From contig JAMFTG010000660.1 in the NCBI GenBank assembly GCA_023974075.1, forward strand, positions 1-64,000: a stretch of DNA of 64,000 nt. The letters are read 5' to 3'. The translations under genes were made by a program, and so were the position numbers. Below, piece by piece: positions 14,015 to 24,984 of this stretch. The stretch's first letter is position 1. Each line of letters opens with the position of its first letter. Source of the stretch: Chaenocephalus aceratus. Its lineage: Eukaryota > Chordata > Actinopteri > Perciformes > Channichthyidae. The notes under the pieces are model-generated. The model was not told where the DNA came from, ran no database searches, and saw nothing but the letters and a program-made list of their open reading frames with translations.

Positions 14015-14258
14015 TAAATGGACTTATATAGCGCTTTATCCAGTCTTTACGACCCCTCAAAGCGCTTTACATACATGTCATTCACACGGAGCAGTGTACC
14101 TACTCTGTGAACTAACATGCACACACATCGGGAGCAACTCAGGGTTCAGTATCTCGCCCAAGGATACATCGACATGTTGGCTGCACGGGCTGGGATCGAA
14201 CCCACAACCTTCTGGTTCAAAGACGACCGCACTCCCTCGCAGCCACAGTCGCCACAGG
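14015..14258 (-). mobile_element. tRNA-derived SINE present only in this E block
   Basis: The minus strand shows a tRNA-like head with B-box GGTTCGATCCC (near 14,190-14,200) and ends with GCGCTATATAAGTCC, a common fish SINE tail. The homologous site in the other E block (about 30,574-30,590) is empty and joins CATGAAAAGG directly to CACAGTG. The insertion is therefore younger than the duplication. Confidence 0.85.
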
Positions 14259-14689
14259 CACAGTGTTCATTACATGAATTCAAAAGAGGGCATTATGAAC
14301 AGAAAACAGCGAAGTTGTCATTCAGGAATTAAGGTGTTTAAAAACATGTATAACTGATGGGTTTTTTCATGTTTACAAAAAGTAATACATGTTTATTCAT
14401 CAATAAAAGCAATAAATACTGGGGACATTGTGAGAAAGCGACATGTGAGTATAATGAAAAGGTGGAATTGTATAATATGTTAAAAACCGGTCGTTTAGTC
14501 AACATGGGAAAGCGTCATCAGGTCATTACCAATCATGTTAATGCATTATTTCAGGATGACCATATGTTGGTACTTTCATACTTCACTTTGACCTCATCTT
14601 ATCTCAGCAAAGCCATGTTGAATAATTCATATTTAAATATCCCTGAGGTTCAAACATAGCAGAATATTTGTTGATTTGTGTTGATATCA

Positions 14690-16210
14690 TGTGTCTACCT
14701 TATTCTCTTAAAACCTCCAACAATATCCGTCTCGTGAAGAGAATATTACGAAAACATGCATTCTTCTACTCAGGAGGGTACAGAGGTTTACTCACAAAGT
14801 ACACAGTAAAAGTACTTCATAGTACTCCTTGGAGTAGTCGCTATAGCCAACAGTGTCAGTCTCATGAAGAATTTATGGCAAACAACATGTTTTATTCCTC
14901 ATCAAAGATGGGAGAATTAGCTCGTATGGGGACTGACAGAGGATTACTCACAAAGTACACAATTAAATTAAATTAAAAACCTTTATTTATCCAGGTAAAA
15001 TCCCATTGAGATCAATTATCTCTTTTTCACGGGAGACCTGCAGCAGGAGGTTCCACAAGAAGACAACAAACATAAACAACAGAACAACAAAAGGACATCA
15101 TACAGCAAAATGTACAGGGATTACAATTTACATATCTAACCACATGTACAGGTACCAACAGCTTCTGATTGAGTAGCATCCAACCGAGCTTTAAAAACAT
15201 GTAGTGGTACTAGCTTGGTAATGTCCCATTCTTTTTGCAGACTGTTCCATGTTAGTGGAGCTGCACATCTGAACGCTTTCTTCCCTGAGACAGTCCTAGC
15301 ACTTGGCACATTTAATAAAACCACAGCATGCGATCTCAGGCAATAAGTACTTTCAATTCGCCGAGAGATCAGGGAGCAGATATAAGATGGTAGTTTATCC
15401 AACATGGCTTTGTAAATGAAAAAGTACCAGTGACTGAGCCTCCGTACAGTAAGTGATGGCAGACCGCCTTGGTATACAGGGTGCAGTGATGCGTAAGTGC
15501 TTTACAGTTTGGCAAAAATCTCAGTGCGCTGTGATACGCAGCATCTAACTTGCTCAGGTATTTCGCAGGTACATTTACACAGTAAAAGTACTTCATTGTT
15601 TTGGTAGTAGTCTAACCAGTCCATCAGCATCAGTCGCATTCACACATAGCAGGAAGACATGAACTCAAGCTGTCTTTGGCTCTAATAAAGGTATTCTGAT
15701 TCTGATTCAGGAGGGGACTTAGACAGAGGATTACTCACAAAGTACACAGTAAAATATTTCATAGTATGTGTGATAGTTGTCTAATTCCAACTGATTCCAA
15801 CTATATCAGTCTTATGAGGAACTTATGGCAGTATATATGTTTAACTATATCAGTCTGAGGAAGTTATGGCAGTATATATGTTTATCCCTCATCAAAGATA
15901 GCAGAGGTAGCTTGTTTTTGTACTTAGACAGAGGATTACTGAAAAAGTACACAGTAAAAGTACTTCAATGTGTTTTTGGAAGTAGTCTAACCAGTCCAAC
16001 AGTATCAGTCTCATTAAGAATGGATGGCAAATAGCTTGTTTGTACTCAAAGGAGGACTTTGACAGAGGATTACTCAAAAAGTACACAGTAAAAGTGCTTC
16101 ATTGTTTTGTTGGTAGTATTCTAACTAGTACTGAGTGCAACAGTATCAGTCTCATGAAGAACTTTTGGTCAAACATGTTTGTATCCCTCCTCAAAAGTAG
16201 CAGGAGTGTG
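14690..16210 (+). repeat. minisatellite with about 100-150-bp unit in block E
   Basis: Units share 'gaggattactcacaaagtac' followed by 'acagtaaaagtacttcat', a variable middle with 'agtctaacc', and 'cagtctcatgaag'. Five to six units are visible, with a LINE inserted between two of them at 14,957. The inverted copy is at 28,105-29,050. Confidence 0.75.
14957..15580 (-). mobile_element. 5'-truncated LINE (L2/CR1/Rex1-type)
   Basis: On the minus strand two overlapping frames encode a reverse-transcriptase C-terminus (LDAAYHSALRF, THHCTLY, then APLTWNSLQ and FKARLD). They are followed by a 3' UTR with TTGATCTCAATGGGATTT and an A/T-rich tail at 14,957-14,975. The reading is split by a frameshift near 15,390. 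The inverted E block lacks it, with AAGTACACAGTAAAAG continuous there, so it arrived after the duplication. Confidence 0.85.
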
Positions 16211-16284
16211 TCTTATTTCTGAACAGCTCAAACATGGGGGCACACTAGCCAATCAGAAGCAAGCAGGCACTGGAGACCCACCCA

Positions 16285-18553
16285 CCAATGAAAAGGAAAC
16301 ATTGAGAGAAACAACAAAAGCACATCCCGTTTCTACTTGTTTTACTAATACCTACACAAAACTAACGGTGAAAATGTACCTTGGTCGTGATTCTACAATT
16401 CATCAATTCATAGAACAAATGGCGAATGCTTTCTCGAAGCCCAAAATGGAGCAACTGTAGGATAAAGTACCCGGATCATGCTTACTGGGCATGCGCATTG
16501 GAGTTTTCCCTTAAGCCCCGCCTCCGATCTCCGGCTCTCTGCTCAATTCAACGAATGGAGAGGGGGAAAAAAACTCTGGATTCAGTTTTTAACGCATTTT
16601 ACAACTTTTAGCCTTTAACTATTTAAATGTAGGCAACACAAGTGTTATCGCTGGGTATTTTATTAAGCCCAAACTAAATCATACGCTGATTTACAGACGT
16701 GTCTTTCCCCAATGTAAGATGTAGTACCACTGTTTGGTGCATTAAGTATGATGCCTTCAATGTCCAACAAAATGTCGTAAATTTCATTTACGAGACAAAG
16801 ACAATAAGATAAAGACAACAAGATTCGCGATTTTTCAATTAACTGTGGTATTGTGTAAACATTCCAGAAACCGAGTGAACAATAAGTGCTGCTGAATCTG
16901 GAATATATGTTAGTTTACTAATTATTCGAAACACATATGTCCAAACATGCTGATATTTGCACTTCATTGTTACATTAGTATCGATTATATCAACCATGCC
17001 ACATCCAGTCAAGATGTTGAGATGCACAGCTCATTACGGCTTTATTGCGATTAAAAGCTGTATTTTAAAGTATACAGCTGTGGGGTCATTTTATGAAGTG
17101 ACCGTCCTGTAAAATTCTACTTTACTGTGAGCACATAAAGGCAACACGTCCATGGGTTCATTCTACTGACGTAGGAAAAGCTGGATGTTGCTGGAATCGT
17201 TATTATGCAAAGATTTAAAGATTTTATATATATATATATATTAACATAAATGATATACAATGAAACAAATACCGTAGAAGAGATTGGATTATCCTTGTAT
17301 TTACCGTGAATTAGGAGATTAAACCATTTTTGTATTTGTGATAAACAAAAAATCTATCCATAAAAAAATACTCCAAAATAAAACCGGACACTTCAACCAA
17401 GAACTACAACAATATGGCAGCAAGTTAAAAATCTAACTCTGGATGAATTGAGTGGTTCATATTCTGTCGTTGTGACATTAAACCCTTGAAGTTAAATGAA
17501 TAAAAAATGCAATACAAATGAACTGTTTATGCATCATTTTTATTCGAATGTATGTCACCTATTATCTGTATTTTCCCCTTTTTTTTTAAATGTGTATGTG
17601 TGCCCGTGATTTGAACAGTTTCGAGTTTATATCATGATAAAATATGATGTTATGTTCATGTATATTTAAATACTTTATATAAGTGTTACTATGCAGTTCC
17701 TAATCTCAACACTTGATGCCCCCGTGAAAGACAGGCAAAGATCATTTCCTGTCTAATGTATTTATATTGTAAATAACTAAATTAATATATCAGGGAAGAT
17801 AACAAACATGCCTACAATACAAAAGGCAGAAAGCAAGGGCGTTTTTGTAAACGTTGGGTAACGTTAGATTTAAAATGTCAACACAGTTCGACGGCTTTGT
17901 TATGAAATCTCGCGAGAGCTGGTCGATAAGACACATTTGCCTCGAACAAAGACCCGTTTCCCCTGATTTATCCGTCTAAAAAATGCCATGTTAATGCCAC
18001 AGTATATGGAAGATGTGTCATGTGAAATATGATTCATTTTGTGAGTATTGTTGGAAACAGTCTGCTATAAACACGTATTCACGTTCACTTCTCACAGGGC
18101 TTCTTCTTCTTCTTTCTCGAGTTGTATGGCTGTTTGCATCCAGCTGAATGGCGCATTACCGCCACCTTTCTGTTGCCAAGTGACGACCAGACAATACTCA
18201 TAGTTCACATTCTAAAGTCCTCACAGTAACATTAAATGGATAAAAAACAGAGAAATAACACCGTAAATCCTATGAAAACCTCCCCGTACCTCTTTAACAT
18301 AACAGTGCCATCTCACATTATAATTTAAATGCCGCTTTTTCTCAGAAAGAGGCGGGGCTTGCAATGGGCGGAACCCACGTGGTACCGTCACCGGATATTG
18401 CCTCTCAGTGCGGCCTTAAAGATCCATGCGCCTGTTCCATGCGGTCATTTCTAAGCCGTCTGTACGACCAGCACCCGTGCCTCCTCCTGCAGCGCCTGCT
18501 CTTCAGATTCAATAGTCTCCTACTACTGAAAAGCCCAAAACGACTTAAACAAC
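16285..18553 (+). repeat. duplication block P, copy 2 (cirbp B 5' flank)
   Basis: Inverted relative to 9,678-11,913, with collinear homology down to the cirbp start codon. Small differences include an expanded (TA)n run at 17,226-17,241 and indels in A-rich tracts. No other gene was recognised. Confidence 0.85.
18351..18381 (+). promoter_or_regulatory. GC box and E-box, cirbp copy B promoter
   Basis: GGCGGGG (18351-18357; CCCCGCC on the other strand) and the palindrome CACGTG (18376-18381) lie about 173-200 bp upstream of the ATG. CCCCGCC matches seven of eight bases of the TCCCCGCC mild-cold element reported for mammalian Cirp. A role in this fish is inference. Confidence 0.45.
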
Positions 18554-19153
18554 ATGTCGGACGAAGGTAAACTCTTCATCGGCGGTCTCAGCTTCGACAC
18601 CAACGAAGAATCTCTGTCTGCGGCCTTCTCCAAGTATGGAACCATCGAGAAGGTGGACGTGATCAGAGACAGAGAGACCGGGAATTCCCGCGGTTTCGGC
18701 TTCGTGAAGTACGACAACGCCGAGGATGCCAAAGACGCAATGGACGGCATGAACGGAACCTCCCTCGATGGCCGGTCAATCCGCGTCGACGAGGCAGGAA
18801 AAGGCGGTGGTCCTAGGGGTGGCGGCGGCGGCGGATCAAGAGGCCGCGGAAGAGGCGGATATGGCGGTGAGAGAAGCTATGGCGGCGGCGGAGATAGAAG
18901 CTATGGCGGCGGAGGAGGAGACAGAAGCTATGGCGGAGGAGGAGACAGAAGCTATAGCGGAGGAGGAGGTGGAGGAGACAGAAGCTATGGCGAAAGATCA
19001 AGCTACGGATCCGACAGTCGTTCCGGTGGCGGCAGCGGCGGTGGCTACAGATCCGGCGGAGGCGGCGGCAGCGGATACTCACGAGGTAGTGGAGGCGGCG
19101 GAGGCGGTGGCTACAGAGACAACAGAGGCAGTCGCGATGGCGGATACGAATAA
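18554..19153 (+). CDS. cirbp: cold-inducible RNA-binding protein-like, copy B (199 aa, single exon)
   Basis: The RRM at residues 1-85 is nearly identical to copies A and C (RNP2 LFIGGL, RNP1 RGFGFVKY). Small changes include LSAAF for LASAF and RDRETG for RDKETG. The Gly-rich tail is the longest of the three because the [12 protein letters not shown] module is repeated about six times (about 110-155). It ends RDGGYE. The single-exon frame and conserved flanks on both sides mirror copy C. The tail variation comes from slippage of GGAGGA/GGCGGA codon runs. Product and cellular role are as for the family: mRNA binding and stress granule association. The start is fixed by the conserved MSDEGKLF. 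Confidence 0.93.
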   Translation: MSDEGKLFIGGLSFDTNEESLSAAFSKYGTIEKVDVIRDRETGNSRGFGFVKYDNAEDAKDAMDGMNGTSLDGRSIRVDEAGKGGGPRGGGGGGSRGRGRGGYGGERSYGGGGDRSYGGGGGDRSYGGGGDRSYSGGGGGGDRSYGERSSYGSDSRSGGGSGGGYRSGGGGGSGYSRGSGGGGGGGYRDNRGSRDGGYE

Positions 19154-20121
19154 AGCATTCTTCCCGCTGGCTTAAAAACAGTGGTTTAAATATAATTGTG
19201 TTGATATGGACTAAGTAAAAGTTGTGTTTTCCCAGCAAGCTCCATTCACAGTGACAGAGCGCCATAATACTTTGACTTTGATTTGATTTTGATAATAAAC
19301 AGCCTCAGGCCTTGTGAGTCACACATGAAATAGGTGAGTGTTTTTTTATTGTTATCCGGGTAGCCATTACAAGAAGGTGAAATCGTCGCCTAGTGACACA
19401 CAAAGGACTCCAGATAAACTCTTAACATGCTCTTTGATCCTGTTTCAACATGTTCTACTTACCTCTGCTTTTTGAGAGAAAACTCGCATAATGTCTGATC
19501 GAGAGGTAGATAGTTAGGATCTGAAAGGAGAGCAAAACAGTCACTGTTTCACAATATTCTGTGGAACCATTTAGCCTTCAGTCAATTTCACGGAAATATA
19601 CATTTATTTTTATTTTAACCCAGACCATGTAACTAGTTAGTGTATTTTTCCTGGGATATTTGTTGCAGGGTAAAATTGTCAATTTCCAGTTACAGTATGT
19701 CTAAAGAAATCCACAATCATCCTAAATCCTGCAATGATATCAACTGCTGTTCCCAGTCAGTGTAGAGTAAGTCCACACTGACTCTGTATGTGATCATAAT
19801 AAAAGGTTTACAATTTAATATTGAGTTTTCTTTTGGGGGGGATTTTTAAATCTTGAGTGATGGGGTTGTATGTAAAACCCTCAGAGAAATGTGTAACTTC
19901 TGAGATTTTACTATAAAAACATTTAATTTGAGTAATACCTTAGCGTCTGCATTATGACGAAGCTCATTTAGAGCCGTAAATAATAATAATTATGACTAAT
20001 CATGATTAAATCTCATTAAAAAAAAAAAGCCAACATCTTTAGAGTTTAAGGAACAGTACATTTAATTAAAACAGTTTCAATTTTTTCAGTGCACAATTTG
20101 TAGTGTCATGGCGGTGCTAGT
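19154..20121 (+). repeat. duplication block D, proximal part (cirbp B 3' flank)
   Basis: Collinear and inverted relative to 40,378-41,002. It includes the 3' UTR, the polyadenylation signal and about 800 bp beyond. It ends exactly at an octamer (GTGCTAGT, 20114-20121) where a 4.36-kb insertion begins. Confidence 0.85.
19294..19299 (+). terminator. polyadenylation signal of cirbp copy B
   Basis: AATAAA 146 bp after the stop codon. The same site is kept in copy C. No genomic poly(A) tract follows. Confidence 0.65.
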
Positions 20122-20589
20122 CCGTGGCTGCTGCCGCCTCAGAAAAATCTCGCTAAATGTAAACAATTAATTTATTCATAAAATAAATCTTATTATTAAT
20201 GTTGACATTTCCATAGTTCGTGTAAAACGTTTTAATTCCTTTTGCTTTGAAATAAAAGTTGTGGCTCATCGGACCTTTGTGAGAGAAAATCTCTAATATC
20301 CGAGTGCAAGTGAATGCAGCACAAGACGCGATCTTGTAACCCCTCCCCCGGTCCTGGCGCGAACGAGGAAATGTGATTGGAGATTTCATTTGAACGGACA
20401 GCACAAAACAAGAAGCATCCGGACCGGACCCAAGTAGAGGAATCAGGGAATGAGGTATAAGCGGTCTACAATGACAGAAGACACTGTCAGGGTTGGCTGT
20501 ACTCAGCATTGAATCAATACGCACTAAAGCTTTGGATCTTACTCAGTTGCTGAGGCCTTTTGCTGAACAACATGGTAATGGCTGCATTC

Positions 20590-22240
20590 AGCTGTTATAG
20601 GCAAGGCCATTTTATTTATATACCACCTTTCAGTGCGCGACAATTCAAAGTGCTTTACAAAATAATAAAGAAAATACATTTAACAATAAATACAGCATAA
20701 ATGGCATTAAAAAAACGATAATAAAATAAATCAACACTGCAGGTATACATGATACATGAATAAAAGACATACTGCAGTGTGAGTATGAACAGCTAAATTA
20801 AAAGCAGCAGCAAATAGATATGTTTTTAGTCTGGTTTTGAAAATAGGAAGTGTTTCAGCGGACGTGCACGATTCAGGCACTTTGTTCCAGATTGTCGGGG
20901 CATAATATCTAAACGCTGCTTTTCCATGTTTAGTTCTTATTCTTGGAACAGGCAGAGAGCAGACCCGTGTGTAGATGGTGTACTTCTACTCCACTGCATG
21001 TATTTAATCCCTTTAGTTACTTCACAGATCTGGATGAATGATGTGAAATCTAATCAAGTGTTAAATCAGACTTTAGTTCCACCTGGAGTAAATCCACCAG
21101 CTACCCTGCAGTCTACAAAGTACTTCAGACTAGCTGCACCTCCACCAGCTTTGAGAACACTTTCATGATCAATCATTATAAAACATATCATATATATTAT
21201 TCTGAAATGGACCAATCTGCACAACGACTACTTTCACTGTCTTTCACTATATTTAGATGAGAATACTTTCTACTTTCACTTGAGGAACATTTTGAATGCA
21301 GGACTTTTACTGTGACAGAGTATTCCTACACTCTGGTACTTCTACTTTTACTCAAGTAAGAGACCTGAGTACTTCTACTTTTACTCAAGTAAGACCTGAG
21401 TACTTCCACTTTTACTCAAGTAAGATCTGAGTACTTCTACTTGTACTCAAGTACAAGATCTGAGTACTTCTACTTTTACTCAAGTACAAGATCTGAGTAC
21501 TTCTACTTTTACTCAAGTACAAGACCTGAGTACTTCTACTTTTACTCAAGTAAGACCTGAGTACTTCTACTTTTACTCAAGTACAATATCTGAGTACTTC
21601 CACTTTTACTCAAGAACAAGATCTGAGTACTTCTACTTTTACTCAAGTACAAGACCTGAGTACTTCCACTTTTACTCAAGTAAGATCGGAGTACTTCTAC
21701 TTTTACTCAAGTACAAGATCTGAGTACTTCTACTTTTACTCAAGTACAAGATCTGAGTACTTCTACTTTTACTCAAGCAAGATCTGAGTACTTCTACTTT
21801 TACTCAGGTACAAGATCTGAGTACTTCTACTTTTACTCAAGTACAAGATCTGAGTACTTCTACTTTTACTCAAGCAAGATCTGAGTACTTCTACTTTTAC
21901 TCAAGTACAAGATCTGAGTACTTCTACTTTTACTCAAGTACAAGATCTGAGACCCGACCCGAGACACCCTGATGGTTCATAGTTATGCAGGAGATCGTTG
22001 ATATACTTTGGTCCTAAACCATTTAGTGATTTAAAAACTAGCAATAGTATTTTAAAATCAATTATTTGGCTCAGAGCAGTGTAAAGATGTCAGAACCGGA
22101 CTGATCCACTCCTTTAATGTTGGTGAGGACTCGGCAGCAGCGTTCTGATGGATGTTTGTGTCAGCCCTGTGGAGACACTATTACAGTAGTCGAGTCTGCT
22201 AAAGATGAAAGCATGGACAAGCTTTTCTAAATCCTGTTAT
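20590..22240 (-). mobile_element. LINE 3' region, interrupted
   Basis: The 3' end (20,600-20,650) shares 'ttcaaagtgctttacaaa' with the element at 42,650-43,200. Its 5' part resumes at 21,957-22,240 with 'ctaaaccattta' sequence of the same family. Between the two parts sits the VNTR element at 20,968-21,949. No intact frame remains. Confidence 0.7.
20968..21949 (+). mobile_element. VNTR-bearing MITE-like element, copy 1
   Basis: It is flanked by AGACCCG at 20961-20967 and 21950-21956, inside the LINE. It carries one copy of a 48-bp unit ('ccctgcagtctacaaagtac' core) and about 18 copies of a 29-34-bp unit with 'gagtacttctacttttact' and 'caagtacaagatct'. Two relatives occur at 24,985-26,130 and 35,285-36,380. 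Confidence 0.7.
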
Positions 22241-23029
22241 GGGCACACGGATGAGCGTAAACAACTGTTAGGATGACGACCTTAATATGTGTATATATTT
22301 ATTTTTCTTTCAAAAACAGTTTCAAGTCCTGAGAAAGTCAAATAAGACATAAAACACTGCCCAGCCAAAAATAAGTAACCATTTTGATTGAACTCGGCCA
22401 GTAGGACTTTCCACTGGATAATAACGTATATGTTTTAGCGGAATACACGTTCAAACCAGACAGGTGCAGTCAGTCACTTCTTTAATGTTCGTTCTTTCTG
22501 ATGTAAAGTCGAGGTCGTAACATTGCAATAAAGTCGTTCCTTTGAATCTTTAGAATTTTGATATATGATAATAATTACTTCAAATTTGAAGGAGGGTGAG
22601 CCAGCATCTTGAGGAACATTCATCATTAACTCTCCAAAAAATATAGTTTATTCAATAATAAATGAATATGTGAATCGTAACAGTGATTGACAGCTGATAG
22701 GAATAATTGTTAATATTATATTCATTCAGACTAACATCGATGAGACAGTTCATTCGGGTATTTGATTGATTGATACATTTTATTTCGCACAAGTAAAATA
22801 AATAATTACAAAACAAATGTTGCAGTGCATAGTCATGTTGGAGAAATCTAAACAAAAAATGACATTTACAACAACAACAACAACAGCATTAGCAACATAA
22901 GCAGTCCCACGTCTAGTGTTCGAAAAGGAGTGAGAAGAAGTATCATTTATTTAATCTCACCCCTCGTCCCGAAATGATTTATTATAATCTGCAATAATTA
23001 TCATTATATTATTATTATTATTGTTGATT

Positions 23030-23845
23030 GACAGATATACATACACACATACACATATATACATATACACACCTACATACTCACACATATATACATACAT
23101 ACACACATAGACATATATACACATATACAGATACACACCTACATACTCACACATATATACATACATACACACATAGACATATATACCCATATACATATAC
23201 ACACCTACATACTCACACATATATACATACAATACACACATAGACATATATACATATACACACCTACATACTCACACATAATACATACACACACACACAT
23301 ATACATATATACCCATATACATATACACACCTACATACTCACACATAATACTACACATACACACATAGACATATATACATATACACACCTACATACTCAC
23401 ACATATATACATACACACACACACACACACATATAGACATATATGCACATATACATATACACACCTACATACTCACACATATATATATACATACACACAC
23501 ATACACATATATGCACACCTACATACTCACACACATATATATACATACACATATATGCACATATACATACCTACATACTCACACATATATACATTACATA
23601 CATACACATATAGATAGAAAGACATATATGCACATATACACACCTACATACTCACACATATGCACATATACACACATACGCATATATACATATATGCACA
23701 TATACATATACACACCAATACATATACACACCTACATACTCACACATATACACATATAGACATATATGCACATATACACACCTACATACTCACACATATA
23801 TACATACACACACACATACACATATATACATTTCCCAATCTTTAT
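23030..23845. repeat. AC/AT-rich minisatellite, about 60-75-bp unit
   Basis: The phrase 'cacctacatactcacacata' recurs about twelve times, roughly every 60-75 bp, between variable ATATAC and CACA runs. One further unit sits apart at 24,066. Long histidine/threonine or tyrosine/valine open frames here are artefacts. Confidence 0.9.
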
Positions 23846-24097
23846 TCCATATCACATACAAAAAGACAAAAAACACACATCCATAAATAAGATATAAAGC
23901 TAAACACAAAACAGATCAAATCAGTCGTATCACAGCGCGCCACACGTGCTCCCTGTCTGCAACTCTTCACAGGGTTAATTAACATAACATAACATGATTG
24001 TCCGAGTCTTCTAGGCGACACACGAATTTGTACATTAACTTTTACATATATGCACATATACATACACACACCTACATACTCACACATATACACACAG

Positions 24098-24231
24098 TCA
24101 AACACCTTCCCCATCCCTCCAGAAAACCATGTCTCTGTATTTCCTCTTGAACTGGTCTGGACTTCGCTTTAGCTCCACATTCACGCTGTACTCATTGCAG
24201 CAGTCCTCATAGCGTTGGTTCCCCTGCTGGT
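24098..24231 (-). pseudogene. unidentified terminal-exon-like frame
   Basis: On the minus strand an acceptor CTCTCAG precedes a 43-codon open frame that contains YEDCCNEYSVNVELKR and FKRKYRDMVFW, then TGA at 24098-24100. The composition is protein-like: charged, Cys- and aromatic-containing, non-repetitive. I do not recognise the family. It lies inside the 4.36-kb insertion and has no counterpart in the inverted D block, so it may be a captured exon or part of a transposon gene. Confidence 0.4.
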
Positions 24232-24556
24232 CTGAGAGTGAAACCAAGTCATTCAGTTGAATTCAATGATGTCTGCCACCTTATATATTTATATTTAAGG
24301 CTTTACTGATGTGCCACAATAATGTCACCTAATGTCATTGAGTTAAAATATTAATATTGTGGCTTTCCAAGTTGACATTGATTGATATGACTGGGATTAC
24401 ATCAGCATATACTTCTGCCAGGGGATGCCACCCCTCAAAGTCTCCTGCCACCCCATGAAGATTTGTCTAGATCCGCCCCTGGTGCTCGTACCCACATCTA
24501 CGAATAGCAGCTAAAACAATGAGAGGTTTATCATAAGAACACAACGGTTTACTTAC

Positions 24557-24746
24557 TTTCCAACAAAGGGCTCGTATGCCTCCTTCAAACGGGATTCCCG
24601 GGTTGAATAGAGAAAAGGATGCTCAAATACAGAACAATGAAATACTCGGATAAATAAACATTAAGATGTTAAAGTTACCGCTGAAGCACAGCTCCCTCTT
24701 CAGATTGATGTTGTCTTCACTCAACGCCACTTTGAGTTCCTGTATT
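24557..24746 (-). pseudogene. tbc1d13: two relic exons resembling TBC1 domain family member 13
   Basis: Exon a (24679-24746) follows acceptor CATTTCAG and reads IQELKVALSED then LKRELCFSG, ending at donor G|GTAACT. Exon b (24557-24597) reads IPFEGGIRALCWK and ends at donor A|GTAAGT. Phases match across the junction. This corresponds to the start of TBC1D13, a Rab GTPase-activating protein (human: ELSFSGIP, CLCWK). Upstream and downstream exons are absent here. The exon b acceptor reads GG instead of AG, so splicing should fail. The inverted D block carries the same two exons at 40,130-40,290 with different damage. Confidence 0.75.
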
Positions 24747-24984
24747 CTGAAATGAGACAGGAGAGAACCAGTTTAATATCTGATGTATGCTGAGAACTAC
24801 AATGTCAACGTACGATATATTAACAGACATTTATTTATTAATGGGGGCAGCATGTACGTTCATTAGTTAGTTTGTTAGAATGAGTTATAGACACTATGGG
24901 ATGGGAAGGTTTAAAGAAGGAATTAATAACACAAATTAACAAGACGTGCAATACACAGACACAAACAATGGTGCAAGTTTTTCT

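Larger units (their letters stand above)
11914..16200 (+). repeat. duplication block E, copy 1
   Basis: Most of this block is found inverted at 28,105-35,065. Anchors are 11,920-12,035 to 34,955-35,060, 12,040-12,650 to 33,420-34,030, 12,655-13,960 to 31,080-32,340, 14,259-14,335 to 30,500-30,585, and 14,690-16,200 to 28,105-29,050. It lies between the inverted P blocks of copies A and B, forming the loop of that palindrome. No protein-coding gene was recognised. It contains SINEs and LINE fragments listed separately. Confidence 0.85.
20122..24481. mobile_element. 4.36-kb composite insertion with hAT-like right end
   Basis: The insertion is bounded by GTGCTAGT (20114-20121) and GTGCTCGT (24482-24489), a near-identical 8-bp target duplication. 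The right end reads 'gtctagatccgcccctg', a known fish hAT terminus. The left end (CCGTGGCTGCTG) is only weakly similar. The inverted copy has a single uninterrupted octamer at 40378-40385. Inside are a LINE, a VNTR-bearing element, an AC/AT minisatellite and one exon-like open frame. No transposase was recognised. Confidence 0.7.

Noticed and set aside
14190..14258. Functional tRNA gene suggested by a B-box
   Set aside because: The box belongs to a SINE head with a SINE tail, and no cloverleaf with intact acceptor stem was apparent.
18768..19265. Ala/Glu- and Arg/His-rich frames overlapping the cirbp genes on other frames or strands
   Set aside because: Shadows of the GC-rich glycine codons of the RGG tail. 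They recur over all three copies without independent conservation.
23028..23890. Tyr/Thr/His-rich frames over the AC/AT minisatellite
   Set aside because: Low-complexity translation of a tandem repeat, open on both strands.
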